Origin: Wuchereria bancrofti
Lineage: Eukaryota > Nematoda > Chromadorea > Rhabditida > Onchocercidae
Direction of reading: 5' to 3'
Assembly (NCBI GenBank): GCA_005281725.1
Contig: SSBO01000012.1
Span: 9,984,080 to 10,048,079, forward strand
Length of the DNA: 64,000 nucleotides
Made by a program: the position numbers and the translations under genes. Below are positions 13,506 through 25,250 of the stretch, one piece after another (position 1 is the stretch's first letter; each line of letters opens with the position of its first letter). The notes beneath the pieces are model-generated. The model had not been told where the DNA came from. It saw only the letters and a program-made list of their open reading frames with translations, and ran no database searches.

Positions 13506-16500
13506 AAACTTTTTGGTCAACCGAATGCAAAAAATGAAGAAATACCATATGATGTTATTGTATGCACACGAGAACTTTGTGCGCGTTATCTCGGTGGTGC
13601 ATGGAATACAATTAGCCCAGAACAGTTACGTATGCAACCAATTATGTTAGTATTTCCAATTCCTTTTTAATTTTCAAGATTTGAATTTAAAAACAGGTAT
13701 ATTTAAAAAATGACATGTATAGAAAGAAAAATGATAGTTCTTAAATAAAAAGTATTACAGAATTTATGTAATACTGTATCTCTTGTTATTGTACTTGTAT
13801 GTATGTAAATATTGTTTGAATACCTGAAAAGCAAACATTAATTAATTGAGTGGTAAAAGAAGTTTTTCTTCGCCAAATTATAAAAGTACAAAAATTTTTC
13901 GAATTAATAAATCAAAATTAAATTAGAAAAATAAAAAATATCAAAATATCAAAAAAAAACAAGTGGTAAGAATTAATTTTACTTGAAATTATTTAATATA
14001 AATAAATCTATATGCCACTTTCTACTTTTTTTTCGTTTTTATATTTCAGTGGTGGGATAAGCAATTTATTATTTTTGGTGGAACTACCAGAAAATGTGGT
14101 ACCAGAAGGAGGAGAACCGGTTTGTTCACTTTTGCGCATACATTGTTCCGATGATCTTGATCGTCTTCTCAGTGAAGCAGTTGTTTTTACAATGCTTTCT
14201 GAAAGGTTTTCCTTTTTTAAATTATTGATTAAAAGCTATGAAAATGCTCCTTGAAATATCAACTTGTTCTTTAATAACCTGAAACTTTCGCTTTTGTTTT
14301 CATCTTTTTTTACTAAATAAATTTTTTAAAATTCCAAAAAAAAAGGATGAGAAATAAAAATGCAAGAAATCGTAATGAAGAAATGCTTGAAATTTATAAA
14401 AATTGTAAATATTATAATGTTTGCGCATGTACTTCAAGTTTGATAATTTTGAAAATTTGTACAAAGTTATTGTATAAATTTTGAAACTCGAAATACTTCA
14501 GATTGCTTGGACCACGACTTTTTGCTGCTTTTCCATCAGGTCGTTTCGAACAATACATTCCATCACGACCATTATTTTGCGATGAATTTCAATATCGAGG
14601 GCAAAAATTTTGATTTTTTTTTTAACTTTGAAATTAAAATTTTTTTTTTTTTGTCATTATTATTGTATGATATTCATGAAATTTTAGCATCACCAAACAT
14701 TTGGGAAAAGTATTTGCTCGAATCCATATACTTAATGTACCTATTGCAAAAAAAGCAATGGTTATTGAGGTAGCTAATGGATGGCTAGAAAAGCTAGGCG
14801 ACAAAATGCGCCATAAAATGAGGCTTAAAATGGTGCAAACGGATCTTTCAAAGGTAATATCTCTCAATCGTTGAATAACATATTACTCAATTATAATCAG
14901 TATTAATCAGGTGAATCATTTAGTGTGCATATTCGTGTCATCATTCAAGATTATGCTATGCTAAATGTAGTTGATCATCAAATCGTATTTTCATGTTACA
15001 ACAAATTACAACGGTTTTCTTTTTTTCATTCCATCAATTTCATCCAAAATTTAATATGCTTGTTTAGGAATAATCTAAATTTCAAAAATGCAGCAATAAA
15101 ACAATTAAAGTAATAAATTTTTTATTGACTAAGAAGTTACAGAAGCCATATAATACTAATAATCTTATCGTCTTTTTTGCATAAAATGATAGGCCCATCG
15201 TAAAAAAATCAATTATCAAGATATTTTGCTATTATTAATTAGCCCTTAAAAATTGATACCTTATCAGTAAAATGAACAAACATGTGAAATATTCATTATC
15301 TATGCGTGATTATTTATTTAAATATCAATTTTTGAGAGAAGTATCAATTTTTTCTAAGATATTAATTAATTTATATGTAAATAAAAAAAAAACATTTTTC
15401 CGTGTCCCGAGCTTGTAACATACGCAGTTTTGAAAAACGAGTTAGAAATCATACAATTGTGTTTGGAAAAAAGTGGAAGTCCAATTGTGTTCTGTCACAA
15501 CGACCTTCAGGTTATTCTTTTTGCAAATATTTCACAAAATATATACTTAAAAAAAGAAAAATTGTCAATTGATTTATAATATGTTATATATCATGATGTG
15601 ATTGCGCTTATTGTTACATTTTAATACAGCGTTCTCTACATTTTTTTTCCAATAGATTTTAAAGTTCGAAATTATGTATCGCTGTAATGGAATTACAAAG
15701 TAAAATGTTACATTACTAACTTTTTTTACTAAGATTTATGCATAATCATATTTGATAATGATTATGATGCTAAAAAGAGTAGAATTAGATAACAAACGAT
15801 AAATTTAACACTGCTTATTCACGTGGTAATTTCAGGAAGGTAATATATTGCTGCATAATCAATATACCATTAATGAGAACGGTGATTTTGATATTAGCGA
15901 AAATGAAGATCCGATTTCACCAATCGATTTTGAATATGCTAGCTATAATTACCGGTAATTTTCTTGATTTTCATCTCTTTTGTTAATTATTTGAGGAAAT
16001 ATATTTCTAAATATTTTAATATTCATTAACATTAAACATATTTTGAAAAATAATAAAAATTCAATTTTCAGGGGATTTGAATTTGGTAACTACATTTGTG
16101 AGTATATGTTGGATTATGGTAATGATAAATCACCGTTTTATTGGGTTAAACGGGAACGAACACCATCCGATGAACAGCTCTATTATCTGTTCAACTCATA
16201 TCTGGATGAAATTGATAAGGTAAGCGTTTGAAATAGTTAATGTTTACATTAATATGACATTTTGTTAGCATTGAGAATTCAGAAATCAAATTAAAAAAAA
16301 GAAAAAAAAAGAGAAAACGCTACATACAACTTTTTTCTCGCTAAATCTTAAATTTAAAAGTTTCAAAAAGTATTTTTTAATTTTTATTGGAACATTGATG
16401 ATTCATTTCCATTTATGATGCTGTTTTTGCTGTTTTTTTTACTGATGCTAGTATTTTTAAGAGAAAAATTGGAGCTTGTTTTGTTTTTAAACAAACAATG

Positions 16501-16862
16501 TCAAAATTTTAAGAGAAGAAAGATTTTTTTTTTGAAGAAATTCGTTTTTTTTCTTTTAAAAAAAGAGCATTTACTTATTGATTGTTATATTAGTATTATG
16601 TTATTTGTTATAGCAAAAACGAAATGGTGATCATTTCTATCCAGTTAAAAATTTATCTCTGAATCGTGAAGCAGAAATCCAAAAATTATTCATTGAAGCA
16701 CGTCGTTTTCCTGCCGTATCTCATCTATTTTGGTCCATTTGGTCATTTTGTTTGGCTGATGAATCATTACCCATTTCATTTGATTATATCAGTTATGGCT
16801 TGGACCGAATTGCGTTATATTATGAATGTAAACCTCGACTTCTTGAATATCTCAATTCATAA
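13506..16862 (+). CDS. Choline/ethanolamine kinase (5' end not found)
   Basis: It transfers the ATP gamma-phosphate to choline (or ethanolamine), the first step of the Kennedy route to phosphatidylcholine, in the cytosol. Exons, all in phase: 13506-13645, 14050-14205, 14502-14600, 14688-14853, 15412-15510, 15836-15954, 16072-16219 and 16614-16862, giving about 391 residues. Visible family blocks in order: ARYLGGAWNTISPEQL; GGISNLLFLVELP; LLRIH; LSERLLGPRLFAAFPSGR; EQYIPSRPL; the Brenner motif FCHNDLQEGNILL, with catalytic Asp and Asn; and the kinase motif IDFEYASYNYRG, with the metal-binding Asp. The closing FWSIWSF and DYISYGLDRI segments also fit. The phase-0 acceptor at 13506 implies an upstream exon with the start codon, which I could not place. 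The intron after 14600 uses GC instead of GT. A possible polyadenylation signal AATAAA is at 17041. Choline versus ethanolamine preference cannot be read from this sequence. Confidence 0.93.
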
Positions 16863-18720
16863 AATTCACTTCATTTAATATGTTTCATCTCATTTCTTAT
16901 ATATATGTGAAATGAACAAATGGAAGCTTGTATAATTGCTTCTTTGATGTGTTCATATGATGATATATACATCTCTTTCAATCATTTCTTTAATTCCGAA
17001 AAATATCTGGGTCTATTTAATGGTAATTTTAAAGTTAAAAAATAAATTAGTGGCAAAAAAAGAGTGATTTGTAACAATTTCAATCATTAATAAATGAGAA
17101 AATATACAAACAATGTTCGAGCATGTTATTTTAAATTCAAAACTTTTCAAATTTCTGCTGTTGGTATTTAATGTTAAGTAAAATTAATAGGAAAATCAGG
17201 ATTTTGCGTAGTTGGAACAAGCAAATAAAACTTACATTATGCCTTTTAAACAAACTGCTTGTTCAAATTTAAATAAAATATGAAATTAAAAAGTACGAAA
17301 AACTATATTATTTCTGAAATTAGATGTAAAAGTTGAAGTGGTTTTCCAAAAAATTTTCGACTGTTTCATTTACGCCTTCTAATTCCCACCTTTATGGTTG
17401 TTGGTTTTTCATCCCGATAATGTTGGTCGGTAACATTCCGGCAATGTTCACCGGTAAAGGCTCTTATCTTATAGATTCTCTGATTTATTTATTTCATGAA
17501 ATGAATGAAAAGATCCGTATTGCTCGTGTGATATGGGAAATTTCGTTTACCCACTAAAGGTTTAGTTACTACTCCGATAAAGGGTGAGTGATTGCTTATC
17601 CAAAGATTCCCTGTTGTTCGCCAGTGTTTCTTTCGTCAATTCTTGTTAAAGTTATGATAGTTCCAGGAGTTCCGTCTAGCACTTGCAATTGTTTTTGTAA
17701 ACCCGATATAGTGCTGTTATTTCTGCATCAGGTCTTAGCGGTCTCCCTGTAAGTACAATATTCTTACGGTAAGTTAGCAAATATTCATTGTTATCCTGGT
17801 ATGGTGAAGTGTTGTTCCTCTGCATAGAGAGAGCATTTATTCATGGTTTGTTCGAGGTAAATGCAGTGGAGTGCTGTATTTTGTTTTTTGGAACGTTTTT
17901 TTTCTTTGTTCTACGTGTTGTGATGTCATTTGCTGCTTTTTAATTATGGGAGTTACATAATTAGAGGTGTGCTTGTAGACAACATAATAATTTGAAAGGT
18001 TATGATCATAATTGGGGACTAGTAAGTCTTTACAGTTTAATTATGCAAATTCGAAATTAATCACTTCTCATTTATATTATGACGTTGTTTTGATCATGAA
18101 GATAAGACTAGCATTGGAACTGGTTGATTTACACAAGAGTAACTACACAGTTGTTTTTTCTTGTGATTCACTTTCAGCATGCGATTTTTTTTGTAGTGGT
18201 AGTATTGGCAAGAAAATTTATTTTAATTCACTATAAGCTATTGGTTTTGATATGTTGCTGTGTTTCCCAAGCTTTTTTTTAAGCTAGGTAGCATGTTTTG
18301 TGCTCGGCATCTTCCTTCAATTTTTGCAGGACAATCGGGGCAGAGTGAGAGAAGTCGCTGTTAGCGCTTGAGCCAGGGATTCAAGCTCCTAGTATGTCAA
18401 TTTTTGATTCTTATTTGAGTCTATATGTGATCGTGGTATTATCCCCGTCTCACTTGTCCGGGGATCGGATGACTCAAACTGAGGGGATAGAGATGCTGAT
18501 TGTAGGTATTGTAGGTGCTAATACTTTCTATCAATATAATTGTTGAACGATAAAGTGTTTTATCTTTTTTGTTGGTTGGTGTAGCATTCTGCCGCAACCC
18601 ATGATTTTTCAGGTAGCCACGTTGGAAAAGCTACTAGTGGAGCCGACAGGGTGGCGGGAAGATGCGCCAGCGCTATTCGCAATTACTCGCGACTTGACCG
18701 GTCCTAGCGGTATGGCGCCC

Positions 18721-18774
18721 ACTTAATGGAGTTTAGCTGTAGCTCCTATTTAATGGCATTCAGCTGTATTCACC
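18721..18774. repeat. Two imperfect direct repeats of about 27 bp
   Basis: CTTAATGGAGTTTAGCTGTA is followed directly by TTTAATGGCATTCAGCTGTA, an imperfect tandem pair within the GC-rich block. Confidence 0.6.
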
Positions 18775-19270
18775 ATGTTGGACAGTGCTGCTGGATGTTA
18801 AATTGGTTCCGTGACTACTCATGAAATTGGCAGGCAGGCCTTATTCACGGTATCGGCTGGCTCCGTATTTAGGTTGCAGTTTGGGTATCGCTACTCAAGC
18901 GGAGCGCGGATTTTCTCAAACGCGAGAATTGGTGATTCCGGAAGTGGAGCGTGGATTATGGAGATGGTGTTCTTGTAAGTTTCTTATTTTCTTTGTGGGT
19001 GGTCGAATTTTTTCTGCATAAGTGTTCATAAAAGGGATTTACATAGTGCAATCCAGTACATCTCAAAAACTAAACCGGGGATTATGAATATAAATACTAG
19101 TACTTCTTACTAGTTTGTGCTGAAGTTGTTTGACTTTTCGGGTCATAGTACATTTAATGTTACATTTTAGGCTTTTGTTTTTAATGTCGTATTTTAGGCT
19201 TTTGTTGAAAATATGGCCGTCTCCTGGCTAAGCAGGGCATCAACCAAGTTGATAAAGACGCCTGTGGCAG

Positions 19271-19293
19271 AATGGCTTCCTCGAGAAGCCATT
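19271..19293. repeat. 9-bp inverted repeat with 5-base loop
   Basis: AATGGCTTC (19271-19279) and GAAGCCATT (19285-19293) are exact reverse complements around CTCGA. It could form a small hairpin in DNA or RNA. No transcript is evident. Confidence 0.7.
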
Positions 19294-20000
19294 GTGTATG
19301 ATAGTTCGGCGAATATGACCTTTTTTTTGTTTTTTTTGGTTTTGTTTGTTCTTTTATCTTCAGTTGTTTTGTTTGTTTTCTTGCTTTCATTTGTTTTGAA
19401 GTTTCATGTTTTTTTTCTTTTATACTTCCCATGGTTATGTTTATAACATGTTGTGTACCAGTGTTATTTGTTCAGTGTAGAGTATAAGTTTTTTTTCTTG
19501 AATTTCCATCAGCAGTTGTACAAATATTCTGATGGTGAACAAAGCCTCATAAGTCATAAGGTATTTTTCTGACATCGAAATAGCAGTCTATGATATTTAA
19601 TAATTTCGGACATGGAAATTTGCGGAGATGCACTTTGCATAAGAGCGTTGTAATGGGTCGGGATTCATGTGAATGCCTTCATCACAATTTCCAGAAGGAA
19701 ACGAAACTTCAAGATTCATTTCCACAGCTTTGACGAAAGCTTTCCAAAAGAAACTACGGAGCACGATGCAACATGCCCTGAAACACGATGCACCAGTAGT
19801 TCGGAACAATGATAGACACTTTACAGCAGAGGGAGAGTTAACTTCGAAGACAAATCATCTGGGAAGAGACAGTCTATAACTTCACAAACCCCGACTCGAA
19901 CTCCTTTTCTTGTGGAAAGAATCCCACATAGTGTATCCTCTCAAGAATTCCATTTTAAAGTTGAGAACAAGAAATTGAAAAGCTCATGGGTATCCAGTTA

Positions 20001-21209
20001 TGATCTTTTATTACGTCAAGGAATAAAAATCTTTAAATGCACAGGTTCAAGAGCATCTCTGAAATATGACTTCTAAAACAGCGATAACGTAAAGTACTGG
20101 ATAAAGCACCACATAAATAACAGATCTTCAGGCACGTGTACTTAAGTAGTCCACAGATCTGTAGTTACAACCGATGTGTTACCCATATTGTTTGAAGTTA
20201 AAGAAGTACCACATAAAAATCTAGAATAATAGAAAGAGAAAACGGCAAAAGTGACGTTGGTTTTGATGAATCTGATATGAATATACACAGATCGATTGCA
20301 GTGTCATGAAATTCCACATAACTAAATTCCATACCATACAAAAGCATAAATCTACTAAGTGAAAACAATCACATCACGTTTATTATCCTGCATTTGTCAC
20401 ACAATAAGATACATTTACCATATTATTACCAATAAAAGAACAATAAAACAGCCAGAAATCATGAAGATTCTATAACATTTGAAAATGCGCTAGCAATAAT
20501 CATAAACATAACAGCAAGAACTTAGTTGTGAAGCCTGTTATAAAAACATGGATGGAAAAGAAAATTTGCTAAGAAAGTCCAAAAATTTCATTTAAAACAA
20601 ACATCCTCTTGCTTAGGTAAACCTCCACTTCCAGATCATTTCTAACAATCACTTTTCCGCGCAATGTTTGCCTATTTGCCTATAAAACTGCGAGATGCTT
20701 AAAAATCATTTATTTCTAATTTCAAATGAAGCATTGAACATTTGTCTATAGCTGAATTGCGTTGTTCGGACCTATGCATTTTACATATCTGCTTTTCCTT
20801 TTTCCTTATCAGCATTAATTTCTTCAATTAAAGGTACCTGTAACAAGTAATTTAAGACTTATTAAATAAAAATATCTTAGTTCTGCAGTTCACGGAAACT
20901 GATTTTCTGCTATGAACGAAACTTAACTGTACTGTAAAATGCCAAATCAGGATTTTATGAAATAAAAGATTGGAAATATCTTATATTCATGCTTACGTCT
21001 GACATTAGCCTCTCCTCCTAAACTAAATCTTGACACTGAGAAAAGCTCACTTCACCAGAACTTTAACCAGAATTAGTAGCATTAACTGCTTATTCCATAT
21101 AGTGCATCATTTCATAAGTGCGCACTAAGGAAAAAACATGACTGTGTATTTGCTACTGCAAGAAAATCCTGACCATCATTTTCTTTAATCCAAGTCTAGA
21201 TTATAGAAA
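20001..21209. other. Spacer downstream of the TMEM115-like gene
   Basis: Moderately AT-rich, non-repetitive sequence with many stop codons in all frames. The 3' UTR of the minus-strand gene ending at 21210 must lie here, but I see no clear polyadenylation signal close by. Confidence 0.5.
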
Positions 21210-23625
21210 TTAGGTAGATTCAGACTTGCAAATTTTAACACTAACTGAATCTTGCGGTCTTGACTCTTCCTGTTGTTGCATTACAGAAGTGTCCTGAACC
21301 GTTATACTTTCTTCAACATCTTCCATTTCTGGCCACAAACCTCTTTCAGCTTGCTGTACACGATTTAAACGTTCGGTCAAATCGCGCAACGCTTTCTGCC
21401 TAAAAGTTTCAATCAAGAAAAAATGGACGTAAAGGGCTCAACAAGAATACAGCTTATCAGTGAGTGTAAACAGTAATGATAAGTAATAGTAAACAGTACG
21501 TGATAAAATACTGAAAGTATCTGAAAGAGAAAAGTCCTACCGCCTTCTTTCCGTATCTCTCGTTTGTAAACCAGGAAGAATGACATTTATAGAATCAAGC
21601 TGCATTAGATCGATACGCCTTGCCATTGGTTTACATAGATGTGCTTGTATCAAGCAAGTATAAACTGCTGACGATAGCACTCTCATTAACGGTTGTAACT
21701 TCGAAGGGAAGAGACTGAAATTGTAGCAAACTAAAGCGACGCGCATTATATTTAATAATGGAAGTTTTTTTTTTCTTTTTTTTCACAATGGATATGATTG
21801 GCATCGAATAAAGACAGACTTTGCCGCTTTTGAATTTTACACACTTTTTTTTTTTGAATTCTGGACTACTAATCCTTCAATTTTTTTGTCTACAGTTTCA
21901 TATGACGAGAAAGGATAAGCTTTGTTGATGTGAAAAACTAATAATATAATCGTACATAAAATGAATGAATGTATTGTATGGAAACAGCAATGGATGAAGA
22001 AGAGTTACAGTGTCCGTGTTGACCGATTGTGAACAAGCAATTAGAATTGCTTGAAATCTAATAAGTGGGTGGAATGGAATAAACTGTCCAACAGCAAACA
22101 TTTCAAACCTTATCTGCATTGCTTGCTCTGCCATTGTGCTGGTATTTAGTAAAATCTTTGTTGAGAGAAAAAAAAAAGACTTTAACAATGCCGCATAAGT
22201 TTCTATATACCCTTTAGTATTGTGCTCGTAGTGTCGATTGAACTACTCAACGAAGAAGTTATCATTAATAAATTCGAAACTGCAAAACTTATTGAGAATG
22301 ATATAGAAGCAACTTGCAATATAGTTGAAAAAATATCATATGGCATACGTTGCCCATGCAAAATGTTCACTGGCGTCCCCTCTCGGCTCACCATCATGCG
22401 GTTGCAAAAACCGCAAATAAATCCAGCTTATCTGAATACCGGACAGAATCTGAAGTAGTGAGACCCAACGAAGAAGGCCGAATCCAACCAAGAATGATGC
22501 GCTGACAAGAATACAAGAAGGAAGATGAGTATTTTTGATATGCCCAATCGGTGTAGTCAGAAGTACCGAATCTGGTAAGTACTGAAAATAGTACCTATAT
22601 GCACGGAAGATGGATGATATCGATTCGTTTAAATATGATAAATTGAAAGTTAGAATTTTGCTTAGGAATGCTTGCTTAATCAAACAATCAGTACCTTGTT
22701 AAAACAAATCTGTGGGATGCAGATGATAAATTAAGATACGAATCTCAGAAGAGCTTTAAAATTTTTAAGAGCAGATATAAATTCCCTACCTGTTTCATAG
22801 CAACACAAACGGCGGAACAAGCCGACAGTAAACCAAATATATAAGTCCGGAAAAAAAAGGTGTCATTTACCGTGATAACAAATGTTAGTAATGCCACAAT
22901 CGCGATTAAAAGCGATGATCCAATCTAGAAAGTGGTAACTAACAAAGAATAAAACAATACGACTTAATCCATTTCAGTTGACTTTCCATTCAATTAAATG
23001 CAATTCAGTTTAGTATTGTTTATTAGGTAAATATAAATCTGTTCAGCCAATAGAATCACAATAAAAGGATGGATTAAACGGAACAAATTGACGGCTGGCA
23101 TTTATACCGTTCCATTCAAAAAACAATATACAAAGTGTCCAAAGGACCTAAGTGATTAGCTATTACCGTGAAGTGTACGACAAATCAAGATATCAAACAC
23201 AGTGTAATACACTATGTCGTAACACTAAAAAAAATTAAAATACATTACCACTAATTTTTGAAGATTTACATACATCATTTCGAATCTTTAGTATAAATCA
23301 GCAAATTTCTCCTTAGCGAACATCAAAAGATTTCGTCTTTCTCACTTTTAGATTAACAATTGACAAAACTGAAAACGGTTTAAAATGATACAGCATAAAA
23401 ATTACACCTGAACGATGCCTAAATATTTGATGGTTTCAAACACGCCCCAGTTTGGCTCGATTAATGATGCCACTTGATGAAGATTCCATACTAGTAAAAT
23501 GAAAGCAAAAATATTGGTCTCGATGGTAAAATGTGTAAACAGTCGCCATAATTCAAAATGCACCAAATCATTGCCAGTTAACGAGAAGAATTCAAAAATA
23601 ACTTCAGAAAGAGATAAGATTCCTC
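21210..23625 (-). CDS. TMEM115-like Golgi membrane protein (N-terminal exon not placed)
   Basis: TMEM115 is a rhomboid-related, non-protease membrane protein of the Golgi implicated in COG-dependent retrograde transport. Reading the minus strand, exons are 23625-23408, 22924-22790, 22581-22349, 21714-21541 and 21399-21210, all in phase. The first encodes LWRLFTHFTIETNIFAF and LIEPNWGVFETIKYLG, matching the family's trans-membrane block ending EPLWG. The third carries the hallmark ISWIYLRFLQPHDGEPRGD and EHFAWAT; the fourth continues LFPSKLQPL and ends ILPGLQTRDTERRR; the last gives QKALRDLTERLNRVQQ and LWPEMEDVEE, the conserved cytosolic tail, then a Ser/Gln-rich end. Exon 23625 begins in phase 1, so at least one exon with the start lies upstream; MSRVHYYWMKEIAGLQLL near 24110-24050 is a weak candidate, but its donor is in the wrong phase for a direct join. 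The 634-bp intron at 21715-22348 contains open frames that I take as chance. Confidence 0.9.
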
Positions 23626-25080
23626 CTAAAAAAGAGAATAAATAAATTACAAGATCAACCTCTCATCAGCAACGACGTCCATGCGGTTTTATAAAAGATG
23701 ATAACAGCATTTAGGTTTCGGTACACGCAAAACCTGACGTTAAGCAATACCGGAAAAAGCAACTTGTTTATTTTTTATGTTTACAAAGATTAATAAGGAA
23801 TTCCACTAAGACGTTAAGGCTTAACAAACTCTACTTTATGCAAAACGTACGTCAAAACCAACCTAACGAAACTATACATAAACCAATCCGGAAAAGTGGA
23901 CGCGATTGCTTCAAATATAATGCTACAGAATTTATTTGCGGGGACATAGTCAAAAATACCATTGTGAGGTCCTGAACAGCGATGCCTTTAGTGCCAAAGT
24001 TGCTACTGAAACTTTAGCGCAATCATATCTGAAATCAAGGAGAGGGATCATACCAAAAGTTGCAATCCAGCTATTTCTTTCATCCAGTAGTAGTGTACAC
24101 GCGACATTATTATCGATATGCAGATAATTTTCCCAGAAATATTATGCCTAACCAGTCAGTGCATCACATCTTTTGCTACTGATAAGCACTATGGGAAACT
24201 GAATCAAAACCTCTATGCCTAAAATACTGAAAATGGATTCGATATCTATAGCGATTTACACTAGATTTTTTGAAAATTAAGGGGTAAATCTTATTTCGTG
24301 TCAGTAAAACAAATCCTCATTGGGAATCTAAACTATTTGTAAAAATAAACTCCAAATATTTTGCAATTTCGAGAAATTCGTAACTATTGTTACTACTGTT
24401 TAAGAGGAAAAATTACAACTGCTCTAACAAGGTATGAAACAACACACTGAAGAAAAATCGATTATATCAGATATTGTTCCTGCAAATCAAACGATACAAA
24501 AATGAAAACTGACATTGCTTTTCCAAAATAATAACAAAACTAGCATCTTTAATTCTGAAATCTTGGAAAAATTAATAAATCATCAGCTTAATATTTATCA
24601 TAAATACGCAAAAATATATCTTTTCTAACTTTTCCAAAGAAACATACAACGAAAAAAATTACTGAAATCATTTATCATATAAATTAAATGTCATCTTTGC
24701 TAGAAAAAAAACTTTCAATCTTAATCTAAATTTCGAGGATTTTGAAAAGGCAATGATATTAATAACACTTTTTTTTCTAATTTAATGAAATCACTGCTTA
24801 TTACAGTTATTAAATGTAATGATTTCGATATTTTCTCAGTCTATCACATCATTATTGTTATTCATTCTTCATTTCATCCCTTCAAATTATAATATATCAT
24901 TCACAGTCATAAACAATACTTCAACAATAATTGCATTCATATTCGAAAATTTTTCCTATTCTCTAACAGCTTAAATTATAGCGTTATTTTACTACTAATT
25001 TCTCAATCACGATCAAATGTATTAACCAAATCTTACCTACTTTTTAACCCACCATACACGATATTATATCTATTTTTTTG

Positions 25081-25185
25081 CTAACTGGAATCTACTCCTT
25101 CGTCAACCGGAATCATAACCTACTTTCCTCGACAACTGAAACTACACCTGTCCCCTTGATAACCGGAATCACATCTACCACATTT
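25081..25185. repeat. Diverged tandem repeat, about four units of 22-29 bp
   Basis: Units begin CTAACTGGAATCTACTCC (25081), TCAACCGGAATCATAACC (25103), ACAACTGAAACTACACC (25132) and ATAACCGGAATCACATC (25159). The core is NNAACYGRAATC followed by a C-rich tail. No longer array is visible. Confidence 0.7.
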
Positions 25186-25250
25186 CACCAATCACAAGCA
25201 CTAAGAAGCACTTGTTGAAATGTGAATGATGTCATTGTGAAATTTCACCC
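25178..25250. repeat. Inverted repeats: CACATTTCA/TGAAATGTG arms and GTGAAATTTCAC palindrome
   Basis: CACATTTCA near 25180 pairs with TGAAATGTG near 25216-25224, and a perfect 12-bp palindrome GTGAAATTTCAC follows at about 25237-25248. All three share the GAAAT/ATTTC word, so they could be remnants of one small palindromic element. Confidence 0.55.

Larger units (their letters stand above)
17300..20000. other. GC-richer block with no recognisable gene
   Basis: From about 17330 the base composition changes clearly: long A/T runs nearly vanish and CG dinucleotides and GC-rich words become common, most strongly at 18300-18960. Open frames exist on both strands (for example 17333-17557, 18821-19021 and 19673-19879 on +, 19597-19809 on -), but they overlap in antisense, lack clear splice logic and match no family I know. 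Possibilities are a decayed transposon, an old insertion of endosymbiont DNA, or a non-coding RNA locus. Nothing in the sequence decides between them. Confidence 0.5.

Noticed and set aside
18340..18400. Resemblance to a tRNA T-arm (GGATTCAAGCTCC)
   Set aside because: No matching acceptor stem, D-arm or anticodon arm could be found around it.
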